This document shows, piece after piece, positions 35,700 to 44,113 of a stretch of DNA of 64,000 nt (the stretch's first letter is position 1; each line of letters starts with the position of its first letter). Below the pieces are notes generated by a model. The model was not told the origin of the DNA. It worked only from the letters and a program-made list of their open reading frames with translations, and did no database searches. Origin of the DNA: Bacteroidia bacterium (GTDB taxonomy: Bacteria; Bacteroidota; Bacteroidia; J057; JADKCL01); contig JACJYV010000007.1 of the NCBI GenBank assembly GCA_020635905.1, positions 248,001 through 312,000 on the forward strand. The letters run 5' to 3'. The position numbers and the translations under genes are program-made.

Positions 35700-38600
35700 T
35701 TACTGAAACAGACTGGAGCGCTTGATTTTGTTCCATTTGCGCTGCATCCAGAGAATATTGACGTAGGAAATGTAGTACATGGCCGGCACCACCACCAGGG
35801 TCACAATTGTGGCGAAGGTCAGTCCGTAAATGACCGTCCAGGACAGCGGGCCCCAGAAAACCGAGTTGTCACCGCCCGTGAAAATCTGTGGATCGAGACT
35901 GGTGAACAGGGAGGCAAAGTTGATGTTGAGGGCGATTGCCAGCGGAATCAGACCCAAAACGGTACTGGAGGCGGTCAGCACCACCGGGGTAAAGCGGGTA
36001 ACCCCACCCTCGATGATGGCATATTTGGTGCGGTGCCCCCGTTCTTTGAGCAGCCCGATGAAGTCGAGCAGAATGATCCCGTTATTCACCACAATCCCCG
36101 CCAGAGACACGATTCCCACCCCGACCATGGGGATGGCAAACACCATGTGAGAAATGGCGAAGCCAAAGAATACCCCGGTCATACTGAACACAATCTGGGT
36201 CAGGATGATGAATACTTTGGGCAGGGAGTTAAATTGGGTCACCAGAATCACGAAAATGAGCAGGAAGGAGATCATCAGGGCCTTGACCATGAATAATCCC
36301 GTTTCTTTTTGCTCCTCCATTTCCCCGGCCGAATCCAGTTCCACGCCCTTGGGCAGGCCTTTTACCCGCACATATTCTTCCACCCCGGCCTTGACCTGGT
36401 TGACCACTGTGTTGGCGTCGTAGCCGGTCAGAACGTTGGAGAAGAGGGTCACGGATTTTTTCAGATCCAGACGGTTGATCCCGCCAAAAGTTTTGTCGTA
36501 GCGGATGCTGGCCACCGCAGAAATGGGCACTTCGTAAATTTTACCATTGGCCATGTTGCGGTAAATGAGGCGCTGGTTGAGCAGGGAGTTGACGTCGTTG
36601 CGGAATTTTTTGTCCAGACGCACCTGAATGGGGTATTCATCCTCATTTTCACGGTATTTGGAAACTTCTTTCCCAAACACAGACGTACGGATGGCCATCC
36701 CGATCTGAGCCGTACTGATGCCCAGCTCGCTGGCTTTGGCGCGGTCCACGTCAATCACCACCTCAGGCTTGGCCAGTTCCAAATCCCATTTCAATTCGTC
36801 CACTCCCTCAATGTCCAGATCCTCCAGATACTGGCGGATGTCGGTCGCAGTTTCCACCAGTACCTCAAAGCTTTCAGCCGTGATTTGCAGGTTGATGGGC
36901 TTGGGCTGGGGCGGTCCGTTGGCTTCTTTCTCGGCCGTGATCAGGGCGCCCGGGATGCCCTTTACTTCTTCGCGGATCTTGTCCAGAATCTCCAGGGTGG
37001 AAACTCCGTTGCGGTATTTGAACTGCACGAATTCCACTGAAACCTTGCTCTTGTGCGGCATGGCGTTGCGGGAAAAATCGTTGCGGTCACCGGCACCCAC
37101 GGCCACGTTGGAAATCACCGAAGCCACCACGGGATTATTTTCACCCAGAACATGCAACACCCGTTTTTCGATTTCGCGGGTGATGGAGTCCGTCACGGCA
37201 ATGTCCGTTCCAATGGGCAGAGTATTATAAACGTACACAAAGTTGGGTTCGGCGCTGGGGAATTGCACCACTTCGGGCTTGCTGATGGCCAGGGCCACCA
37301 CGGAAACCAGAAACAGCAACATGGTTCCTATACTGATTACATAAGGAGTGGCACCCTTCAGAGCCCAGATCAGAATCTTGCGGTAAAGGTCCATCATCCA
37401 GGGCAGCATCTTTTTCTGGAAGAAATTGATGGTTGGGTCGAAAAGGAAACGCTGCATCACCAGGATGATGGTGAAAATCAGGATCACGTTGCCCAGGGTA
37501 CGCGCACCCAGCAGGTAGGAGGGAACCATGATGGCCACCAGAATTCCCACCCGGATCGCCATGTTTTTCAGGCTGGTTACCTTTTTCTCCGAGTCGGGAG
37601 TCATGAAGGCTACTGCAAACACAGGGTTGATCACGTAGGCCACCAGCAGGGAGGCAGTCAGGGTGATGAGGATGGTCACGGGGAGGAAGAACATGAATTC
37701 CCCGATTACACCTTCCCAGGCCATCAGGGGCAGAAAGGGTGCCATGGTGGTGAGCGTACCCGCAAATACGGGCCCAATCACCTCGCCAGCGCCTTTTTTG
37801 GCCGCCAGCACGATGGGGAGACGCTCCTTGTTGAGAATCCTGTGGGTGTTTTCAATTACCACAATGGCGTTGTCCACCACGATACCCAGGGCGAAGATAA
37901 AAGAGAACAGCACCACCAGGTTCAGGGTAAAGCCCAGGCTGGGCAGTACGATGAAGGCGATCATGGCCGCGAGCGGCACGGAAAGACCCACAAACATGGA
38001 GTCGCGCAGACCCATGAAAAACATCAGCACCAGGGTCACCAGAATGAAGCCCAGAATGATGGTGTTGGTGAGGTCAGACAGCATGTTGTTGGTGAGGTTG
38101 GACTGATCGCCTGAGATATTGACCTCCAGTCCTGAAGGGAATTTTTCTGCCTTATTTTCCTCTACAATGTTCTTGATCTTGTCTGCGGCATCCACCAGGT
38201 TCTGACCTGCCTTTTTGATCACGTTGAGGGTGATTACGGGAAATCCGTTCAGACGGGCGTAGCTTTCGCGGTCTTTGAATCCGTCCACCACATTGGCGAT
38301 GTCTTTGAGGTAAATTTTATTGCCATGTACCCCACTGACCACAATGTCGGCGATTTCCTGCACGCTTTCATACTCCCCGCTCACCCTCAGGGCCCGCTTC
38401 ATACCATCCATGTCGATCTGGCCGCCGGAAATGATCACGTTTTCGCTGGCTACCGCCCGCTCAATGTCACCAAATCCAACTCCTGCGGCTTCCATTTTAT
38501 AGAGGTCCACATTGACCTGGATTTCCCGGTCGAGGGCTCCCACCAGATCCACGCGGGTGATTTCCTTCAGGGCTTCAATTTCATCCTGCAGGTCCTCGGC

Positions 38601-39125
38601 GTATTTTTTGATGGTTACCAGGTCCAGATCACCATACAGGTTTACAAACATGATGGGAATTTCCGACAGGTTGATGTCCTGCACATTGGGGTCGTTGGGC
38701 AGGTCGTTGGGCAGCTCAGATTTGGCTTTGTCCACCGCTTCCTGCACCTCCCGTTTGGCTTCCTTGAGGTCTTTGGTGGTCTCAAATTCTACAATTACCA
38801 CCGAAAAATCCTGCACCGAGTTACTTTTGATCTCCTTCACCCCGTCGATGGATTTCATTTCCTTTTCGATCTTACGGGTCACCAGGTTTTCAATGTCCTC
38901 GGGCGAAGTACCCGGGTAAACGGTTCCCACATAGATGGTGGGGATAGAAATTTCGGGGAAATTCTCTTTGGGAAGGCTGATGTAGGATCCAAATCCCGCC
39001 AGAACGAGGATAATGGATATGATAAAGATGGTGATGCGGTTGTCAATCGCCCAGCTCGACATGAAAAATTCCTTGAATTTTTCGAGTCCCGGCCGGGGTG
39101 ATTGCTGTGTTTGATTATTACTCAT
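35700..39125 (-). CDS. RND-family efflux transporter, inner-membrane pump
   Basis: 1141 residues, last gene of a tetR-tolC-hlyD-RND operon. It has the two-fold RND layout: first helix (ITIFIISIILVLAGFGSYI), porter domain with NFPEISIPTIYVGTVYPGTSPEDIE, a second helix bundle with VDNAIVVIENTHR, then a repeat of the same order (PLAIALNINF; GIVVNNGIILLDFIGLL). The central helix carries VDN where AcrB has the proton-relay pair VDD. An extra pair of hydrophobic stretches lies between the two halves (residues ~500-545), as in many Bacteroidota relatives. It drives export of hydrophobic or amphiphilic compounds by proton antiport; the substrate is unknown. 20 bp downstream of the adaptor gene. Confidence 0.93.
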   Translation of the reverse strand: MSNNQTQQSPRPGLEKFKEFFMSSWAIDNRITIFIISIILVLAGFGSYISLPKENFPEISIPTIYVGTVYPGTSPEDIENLVTRKIEKEMKSIDGVKEIKSNSVQDFSVVIVEFETTKDLKEAKREVQEAVDKAKSELPNDLPNDPNVQDINLSEIPIMFVNLYGDLDLVTIKKYAEDLQDEIEALKEITRVDLVGALDREIQVNVDLYKMEAAGVGFGDIERAVASENVIISGGQIDMDGMKRALRVSGEYESVQEIADIVVSGVHGNKIYLKDIANVVDGFKDRESYARLNGFPVITLNVIKKAGQNLVDAADKIKNIVEENKAEKFPSGLEVNISGDQSNLTNNMLSDLTNTIILGFILVTLVLMFFMGLRDSMFVGLSVPLAAMIAFIVLPSLGFTLNLVVLFSFIFALGIVVDNAIVVIENTHRILNKERLPIVLAAKKGAGEVIGPVFAGTLTTMAPFLPLMAWEGVIGEFMFFLPVTILITLTASLLVAYVINPVFAVAFMTPDSEKKVTSLKNMAIRVGILVAIMVPSYLLGARTLGNVILIFTIILVMQRFLFDPTINFFQKKMLPWMMDLYRKILIWALKGATPYVISIGTMLLFLVSVVALAISKPEVVQFPSAEPNFVYVYNTLPIGTDIAVTDSITREIEKRVLHVLGENNPVVASVISNVAVGAGDRNDFSRNAMPHKSKVSVEFVQFKYRNGVSTLEILDKIREEVKGIPGALITAEKEANGPPQPKPINLQITAESFEVLVETATDIRQYLEDLDIEGVDELKWDLELAKPEVVIDVDRAKASELGISTAQIGMAIRTSVFGKEVSKYRENEDEYPIQVRLDKKFRNDVNSLLNQRLIYRNMANGKIYEVPISAVASIRYDKTFGGINRLDLKKSVTLFSNVLTGYDANTVVNQVKAGVEEYVRVKGLPKGVELDSAGEMEEQKETGLFMVKALMISFLLIFVILVTQFNSLPKVFIILTQIVFSMTGVFFGFAISHMVFAIPMVGVGIVSLAGIVVNNGIILLDFIGLLKERGHRTKYAIIEGGVTRFTPVVLTASSTVLGLIPLAIALNINFASLFTSLDPQIFTGGDNSVFWGPLSWTVIYGLTFATIVTLVVVPAMYYISYVNILWMQRKWNKIKRSSLFQ

Positions 39126-39145
39126 GGGGCTGGCTTTTTGGGAGA

Positions 39146-40282
39146 TTAGAATGAAAGAAGCTGACCTTCAGACAGGTCCTGGTAGCCTACGGTGATGAGG
39201 AGATCACCTGGTTTGAGACCTGCGGAGGCCACGATTTTCCCTTCGTAGCTCATCCCCGTTTCGATTTTGGATTTGTGGGCCACCCAGTTGCCGCTTTCGT
39301 CCTGACGTGCGGTGAAGACGAAGGTTCCCAGTTCCGTATTCTGGAGCAGGTTGAGGGGCACAGTAATGGCTTTTTCGATGGTTTTATCATTGATCACGAT
39401 CTCACCCGACATATTGGGTTTGAGGTCGGCAATATTGCGGGGCAGGCTGGCTTCGATGGCCAGGGTGCGGTTGACCGGGTGAATGCTCTGTCCTACCACG
39501 GTGATACGTGATTTGAGTTTGTCGTTGAGAGTGGGGATGAAAATATCCACCTCGTCGCCCTTGTGGATCTTGCCCACATAGGATTCAGACAGCTCAGAGG
39601 AGAAATGAATGTCGCTCTGGTTCACAATCTGGAAGGCAGGCATGCCCGGCATGGCGGCTTCGCCTGTTTTGAGCATTACTTTGTCCACGTTGCCGCTGAG
39701 GGGAGCGTAGATTTTGGTCATCTCCAGTTGCTCGCGGGTGGTACGCATGCGCCCTTCCAGGGCTTCCTTCTGGTTTTTGGCCTGCAGATACTGCATTTCT
39801 GTACCTATTTTCTGGTCCCAGAGACGTTTTTGCTTGTCAAAGGCGATATTGGCCAGATCAAGTGAAGTCTGCAGTTCGTCCAGTGCGCTCTGTACCATGG
39901 CAGCATCGAGGGTGGCCAGCAGTTTGCCCTGGGAGACGATATCCCCTTCTTTCACAAAAACCTGGGTCACAATCCCCGCCATTTTGGGAGATACCATTAC
40001 GTTGCCTTCAGATTCGATTTTACCCTGCAGCTTCACAAAGTGACGGAAGGTTTCGGGCAGAAGGGAATCCACTTTGACCGGGGTCTGCTTCATCACTTTG
40101 GCCGTGGTGTCGAGCAGGGCAATTTCAGATTCCAGGGTGGCAATCTGGGTTTCGATTTCGGTCCGCTGGGTCAGGAGTTTTTCCAGTTCAGCTTTTTTCC
40201 CGGCCAGGTCCTGGGCCGGGGGTTGACAGGCCTGCAAAAAGAGGAGTCCGAGAGTCAGGGAAAGGATAAATTTATTTTTCAT
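39146..40282 (-). CDS. Periplasmic adaptor (membrane fusion protein) of the efflux pump
   Basis: 378 residues from ATG 40282 (MKNKFILSLTL...), a lipoprotein signal with LQAC at residue ~18; the frame is open upstream but lies in the tolC-adaptor spacer. A long helical hairpin begins directly after the anchor (KKAELEKLLTQRTEIETQIATLESEI). The lipoyl-like barrel (VMVSPKMAGIVTQVFVKEGDIVSQGKLLATLD) is represented by GDIVSQGKLLATLD, and the second half by IYAPLSGNVDKVMLKTGEAA. It bridges pump and outer-membrane channel. The hairpin placed before the first lipoyl half is unusual in length for HlyD-type adaptors. Confidence 0.92.
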   Translation of the reverse strand: MKNKFILSLTLGLLFLQACQPPAQDLAGKKAELEKLLTQRTEIETQIATLESEIALLDTTAKVMKQTPVKVDSLLPETFRHFVKLQGKIESEGNVMVSPKMAGIVTQVFVKEGDIVSQGKLLATLDAAMVQSALDELQTSLDLANIAFDKQKRLWDQKIGTEMQYLQAKNQKEALEGRMRTTREQLEMTKIYAPLSGNVDKVMLKTGEAAMPGMPAFQIVNQSDIHFSSELSESYVGKIHKGDEVDIFIPTLNDKLKSRITVVGQSIHPVNRTLAIEASLPRNIADLKPNMSGEIVINDKTIEKAITVPLNLLQNTELGTFVFTARQDESGNWVAHKSKIETGMSYEGKIVASAGLKPGDLLITVGYQDLSEGQLLSF

Positions 40283-40304
40283 GGTGGTAAGCGTTATAGG
40301 GGAT

Positions 40305-41684
40305 CTATTTGGTGAACAGTTCTCCCTGCGCTTTGCGCAGGTCAATTTGTGCGATGAAGTATTCATAAAGAGAAGTAAGGTAATTGGTTTGGGCCTCGCG
40401 CAGGCTTTGTTCGGCCTGCAGCACTTCCAGGTTGGAGCCTACGCCTTCCTGGTACTTGATCTGGCTTACTTTGTACACATTATCGGCCAGATCCAGGGTT
40501 TCCTTATTGGCTTCGAGGCTGGTGCGTGAGTTCATCACCGCGGTGCGCGCCTGTCTGATTTCCATGCTTACCGCATTTTTGAACTGCTCCATCGACACAC
40601 TCACCTTTTCGGCTTCCAGCTTGGCCATGGCCACCTGGGCGTTGCCGCGTCCGCCGGTAAAGAGCGGCATGGAGGCCTGCAGGCCCACCACGGCGTAGGG
40701 GTACCATCTGCGGGCCGAAAAGAGGTCAAATTTGTCGCTCATCCAGTTGGTGCCCAGGTTACCAAAAGCCACCACAGAGGGCAGGTTTCCCATTCTGATG
40801 CGCTTGGCATTTAGCAGGTTGAGGTCGCGCTGGGTTTGCAGCAATTCGAATTCCTGACGTTTTTTATACATCTCAGACTCGTCGGCCCAGTTGTCGGTAA
40901 TGGGTACTATTGCGTCGATGTTGATGCTGTCGGCCAGGATGATGGTCTCATTCGGGTCCATGCCCATCTGAAATTTCAGCAGGTCCTGGGCCAGGGCGGC
41001 CTGGCGCTCCATTCTCACCTGCTGGGCAACCAGGTTTTTGAGGTTGATTTCCAGACGGTCCACATCGATTTTTTCCACAAAACCCGCTTCATTCAGCCCT
41101 TTGGTATTCAGGTAGAGCTGCTGCAGGCGGTTGATGTTGGTGGTGAGGATGCCCATCTGCACGTCAGACATAAGTGCCGTGTAGTAGGCTTTGCTCACTG
41201 TGGCCGCGGTCTGGGTCTGGGTGAGGGCCACCTGCTTGTGGGCCAGTTCGGCATAGATGCGGGCCGCTTTGAGTCCCACAAAAAAGCTGCCGTCAAAGAT
41301 CAGCTGGGTGAGGGAAGCATTGGCATCGGTGGTGTACTGCACCCCAAATTTGAGTTCGAGTACATCGTCGGGGCCGGCCAGGGGGTTGAAACTGCTGGCC
41401 GGGATCACCGTGGTGCGGAGCAGCAGGTTGTCGTTGAAGGAAAAATTCGCCTTCAACTGGGGCAATCCCACACCCACGTAGTCATTGACCTGCTTTTTGG
41501 CGATGTACTCGTCAAAACGGGCCGTTTTTACGGAGGACTGGTTTTGCATGGCGTAGTCGATCGCCTGTTGCAGGGTGAAGGACTGGGTTTGGGCGGGCAG
41601 GGTGAGACTACCTGCCAGAAAGAACAGGGCAAGCCAGAGCCTGCGGGTCCTTTTGGTGGTGGGTCTGGTGGTGTTTTGTTCCAT
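40305..41684 (-). CDS. TolC-family outer membrane channel
   Basis: 459 residues, signal peptide ending at LPAQ. Typical outer-membrane efflux protein: two repeats of helix-strand-helix, with QSFTLQQAIDYAMQNQSSVK at the start of repeat 1 and VGLQASMPLFTGGRGNAQVAMAKLEAEK (here as GLQASMPLFTGG and AMAKLEAEK) in repeat 2. The end has GSNLEVLQAEQSLREAQTNYL, the family's C-terminal helix motif. It forms the outer-membrane exit of the tripartite pump. 22 bp upstream of the adaptor gene and 18 bp downstream of tetR. Confidence 0.93.
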   Translation of the reverse strand: MEQNTTRPTTKRTRRLWLALFFLAGSLTLPAQTQSFTLQQAIDYAMQNQSSVKTARFDEYIAKKQVNDYVGVGLPQLKANFSFNDNLLLRTTVIPASSFNPLAGPDDVLELKFGVQYTTDANASLTQLIFDGSFFVGLKAARIYAELAHKQVALTQTQTAATVSKAYYTALMSDVQMGILTTNINRLQQLYLNTKGLNEAGFVEKIDVDRLEINLKNLVAQQVRMERQAALAQDLLKFQMGMDPNETIILADSINIDAIVPITDNWADESEMYKKRQEFELLQTQRDLNLLNAKRIRMGNLPSVVAFGNLGTNWMSDKFDLFSARRWYPYAVVGLQASMPLFTGGRGNAQVAMAKLEAEKVSVSMEQFKNAVSMEIRQARTAVMNSRTSLEANKETLDLADNVYKVSQIKYQEGVGSNLEVLQAEQSLREAQTNYLTSLYEYFIAQIDLRKAQGELFTK

Positions 41685-41702
41685 GGTAAACAGGATATTA
41701 TC

Positions 41703-42311
41703 TTAATGGTCCGTATTCAGGTATTGATTGAGTAATTGTTTTCCTTTCATGGTCACCAATCCATGCACGTAGTGTTCGAGCAATTGCACATGGATGAGGG
41801 TGAGGTCATAGTTTTTATCAGGGAAGACGCCCGGGTCGAGAAAATATTCTACCTCGTCGAGACGAAGGTGGGCAATTATATCCAGTTCCATGTTGGAGCG
41901 GTATAATCCCTGTTCGATTCCCCAGGTGAGGTTCTGGATAATGGACTGGCGCAGGAATCCGTTTTTGAATTCATGGAAGATTTTCCAGACCTGGGGATAG
42001 TATTTTTTGACGTCGTAAATGAGTGATGGATTGAGGTCCTGGAAGGATTCTGCAATCCAGGTCATCACGCGGATCATTTCTTCAACTGCATTTTCAGATT
42101 TGCCGTGGATTTCGGCAAATTCCCGTTTCTCCTTTTCGATGTGCTGGATCATGATTCCGCGCACCATTTCGGCCTTGTTCGAGTAATGCAGATAAATGGT
42201 CTTTTTGGACATGCCGAGGTCTTTGGCAATGTCGTCCATGGTCACGCTGCGGACTCCAAATTTTTTGAAGAGAGCGTCGGCCCGATGGAGTATTCTGAGG
42301 TAAGTTTCCAT
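41703..42311 (-). CDS. TetR-family transcriptional regulator of the efflux operon
   Basis: 202 residues. The N-terminal HTH is typical: ADALFKKFGVRSVTMDDIAKDLGMSKKTIYLHYSNKAEMV (quoted here as FGVRSVTMDDIAKDLG and SKKTIYLHYSNKAEM). The C-terminal ligand-binding part is helical and aromatic-rich (SLIYDVKKYYPQVWKIF). It is the first gene of the operon, so it probably represses its own transcript and the pump, being released by a substrate-like inducer. Its likely operator is just upstream at 42335-42364. Confidence 0.9.
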   Translation of the reverse strand: METYLRILHRADALFKKFGVRSVTMDDIAKDLGMSKKTIYLHYSNKAEMVRGIMIQHIEKEKREFAEIHGKSENAVEEMIRVMTWIAESFQDLNPSLIYDVKKYYPQVWKIFHEFKNGFLRQSIIQNLTWGIEQGLYRSNMELDIIAHLRLDEVEYFLDPGVFPDKNYDLTLIHVQLLEHYVHGLVTMKGKQLLNQYLNTDH

Positions 42312-42334
42312 TTTCGAAATCGGGCGCTAAACTA

Positions 42335-42364
42335 TGGAAACATTTTAATAACCCAAAGTTTCCA
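42335..42364. promoter_or_regulatory. Putative TetR operator
   Basis: Inverted repeat TGGAAAC-N16-GTTTCCA, 24 bp upstream of the tetR start codon, with a third GTTTCCA at 42304-42310 overlapping the start itself. Position and size fit autoregulation by the adjacent TetR protein. Inference only. Confidence 0.5.
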
Positions 42365-42406
42365 AGGTTAAACTTCGTTTATGAAAAGGTGTTTTTTTTT
42401 GTCCAC

Positions 42407-42889
42407 GGTTTACGGTTTACGGTTTACGGTTTACGGTTTGCGGTTTGCGGTTTGCGGTTTACGGTTTGCGGTTTGCGGTTTACGGTTTACGGTTTGCGGT
42501 TTACGGTTTACGGTTTGCGGTTTACGGTTTACGGTTTACGGTTTACGGTTTGCGGTTTACGGTTTGCGGTTTGCGGTTTACGGTTTGCGGTTTGCGGTTT
42601 ACGGTTTACGGTTTACGGTTTACGGTTTACGGTTTACGGTTTGCGGTTTACGGTTTACGGTTTACGGTTTACGGTTTACGGTTTACGGTTTACGGTTTAC
42701 GGTTTGCGGTTTACGGTTTACGGTTTACGGTTTACGGTTTACGGTTTGCGGTTTGCGGTTTGCGGTTTACGGTTTGCGGTTTGCGGTTTGCGGTTTGCGG
42801 TTTACGGTTTGCGGTTTGCGGTTTACGGTTTGCGGTTTACGGTTTACGGTTTGCGGTTTGCGGTTTGCGGTTTACGGTTTGCCGTTTGC
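42407..42889. repeat. Heptamer satellite (GGTTTAC/GGTTTGC), about 68 copies
   Basis: 68 uninterrupted in-phase heptamers from 42407 to 42882 plus one degenerate copy. The only variation is A or G at position six; no other base changes and no phase slip occurs. Because 7 is prime to 3 and the unit contains no stop on the plus strand, all three plus frames stay open and would encode repeats of GLRFTVY/GLRFAVC; these are not genes. The array starts about 95 bp upstream of the tetR start. A two-and-a-half-copy relic occurs at 45430-45448. Confidence 0.95.
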
Positions 42890-42940
42890 CACATGGTGGG
42901 GCCTTTGGCCGTGTTTATTGGTTTGGCGGAAATCCGTAGA

Positions 42941-43166
42941 GACGGGTTTTTAACCCGTCTCAAAAATAATTGCGGTTGCGTTTCATTGTGAACGGGTTTT
43001 TAACCCGTCTCAAAAATAATTGCGGTTGCGTTTCCCTGTGAACGGGTTTTTAACCCGTCTCAAAAATAATTGCGGTTGCGTTTCCATGTGAACGGGTTTT
43101 TAACCCGTCTCAAAAATAATTGCGGTTGCGTTTCATTGTGAACGGGTTTTTAACCCGTCTCAAAAA
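42941..43166. repeat. 50-bp tandem repeat, each unit with an ACGGGTT-TTT-AACCCGT hairpin
   Basis: Units begin at 42941, 42991, 43041, 43091 and (partial) 43141, period exactly 50 bp. Each holds a 7-8 bp stem hairpin followed by CTCAAAAATAATTGCGGTTGCG, with changes confined to a few bases near the unit end (CATTG / CCCTG / CCATG). No spacers, so this is not a CRISPR array. Confidence 0.93.
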
Positions 43167-43337
43167 GATGCGGGCCCTGGCCCGCCAGGATCCATGGTGG
43201 ATCGACCGCGGCGCGGTCATATTATTGTAGCAAACGTTATCCCCTAAAAATCCCCGACCGCAGGGCGGTCGCATTAAAAAGCCACCCCACAGCCCCGTTC
43301 AGGCTCTTTTGAACCTTTAACCATAGTTACCCCAACC
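43167..43337. other. Short GC-rich hairpins between repeat arrays
   Basis: About 170 bp with palindromes such as CGGGCCCTGGCCCG, GACCGCGGCGCGGTC and GACCGCAGGGCGGTC. No gene seen. Confidence 0.5.
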
Positions 43338-43616
43338 CTTGAGCCTGGACCATCCTGGCCTGAGGCTTGACCCCCCCAAGCTTCAGGCTTGGGGTATCCT
43401 GGCCCGAGGCTTGACCCCCTCAAGCCTGAAGCTTGGGGTATCCTGGCCTGAAGCTTGGCCCCCTCAAGCCTGAGGCTTGGGGTATCCTGGCCTGAAGCTT
43501 GACCCCCTCAAGCCTTAAGCTTGGGGTATTCTGGCCCGAAGCTTGACCCCCTCAACCTTTAGGCTTGGGGTATCCTGGCCTGAAGCTTGACCCCCTCAAG
43601 CCTGAGGCTTGGGGTA
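43338..43616. repeat. 44-bp tandem repeat with CAAGCCTGAGGCTTG palindrome
   Basis: About six units, period 44 bp (CTTGGGGTAT at 43388, 43432, 43476, 43520 and so on), the first and last degenerate. Each unit contains CCCCCTCAAGCCTGAGGCTTGGGG-type symmetry (arms CCCC/GGGG and CAAGCCT/AGGCTTG), so each can form a hairpin. Confidence 0.9.
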
Positions 43617-44046
43617 ATTATGGTTAGGGGTTGGCCAACCAGGCTTGAGGGTTGGGGTAACCAGGCTTTAGGGTTGGATTTTGAACCTTTAGGGTTGGGG
43701 TAGTCAAGCTTTAGGGTTGGATTTTGAACCTTTAGGGTTGGGGTATTCATGCTTTAGGGTTCAGTTTTGAACCTTTAGGGTTGGGGTAACCAGGCTTTAG
43801 GGTTCAGTTTTCAACCTTTAGGGTTGGACTTTGAACCTTTAGGGTTGGGGGAACCAAGCTTTAGGGTTGGATTTTGAACCTTTAGGGTTGGGGTATTCAA
43901 GCTTCAGGGTTCAGTTTTGAACCTTTAGGGTTGGGGGAACCAAGCTTTAGGGTTGGATTTTGAACCTTTAGGGTTGGGGTAACCAGGCTTCAGGGTTCAG
44001 TTTTGAACCTTTGGGGTTGGGGTAATCAACCTTTAGGGTTGGGTTG
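43617..44046. repeat. ~43-bp tandem repeat built on CTTTAGGGTT
   Basis: About ten units alternating AACCTTTAGGGTTGGGGTA and GCTTTAGGGTT(GGA/CAG)TTTTG half-units of 21-22 bp, hence a 43-bp higher-order period. Variation is higher than in the heptamer array. It runs to within 70 bp of the murB start. Confidence 0.9.
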
Positions 44047-44113
44047 GCCGCTGAAATCCAATTTCCTTTGCATTGCGGGGATTTTTGCAAAAATTTGTGC
44101 CAAATAAGTGTTT

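Noticed and set aside
36033..39101. Long open frames opposite the RND pump gene
   Set aside because: Antisense shadows of a high-GC-third-position gene; sequences are His/Gln/Gly-rich without domains.
42381..42991. Three overlapping plus-strand open frames of 160-200 codons encoding GLRFTVY-type repeats
   Set aside because: They exist only because a stop-free 7-bp repeat keeps all three frames open; no start signal or sensible protein.
42941..43166. Possible CRISPR array
   Set aside because: Units are contiguous and nearly identical over the full 50 bp; there are no unique spacers and no cas genes.
42407..44046. Telomere-like repeats (GGTTTRC, CTTTAGGGTT)
   Set aside because: Interior position, mixed units and normal genes on both sides; nothing suggests a chromosome end.
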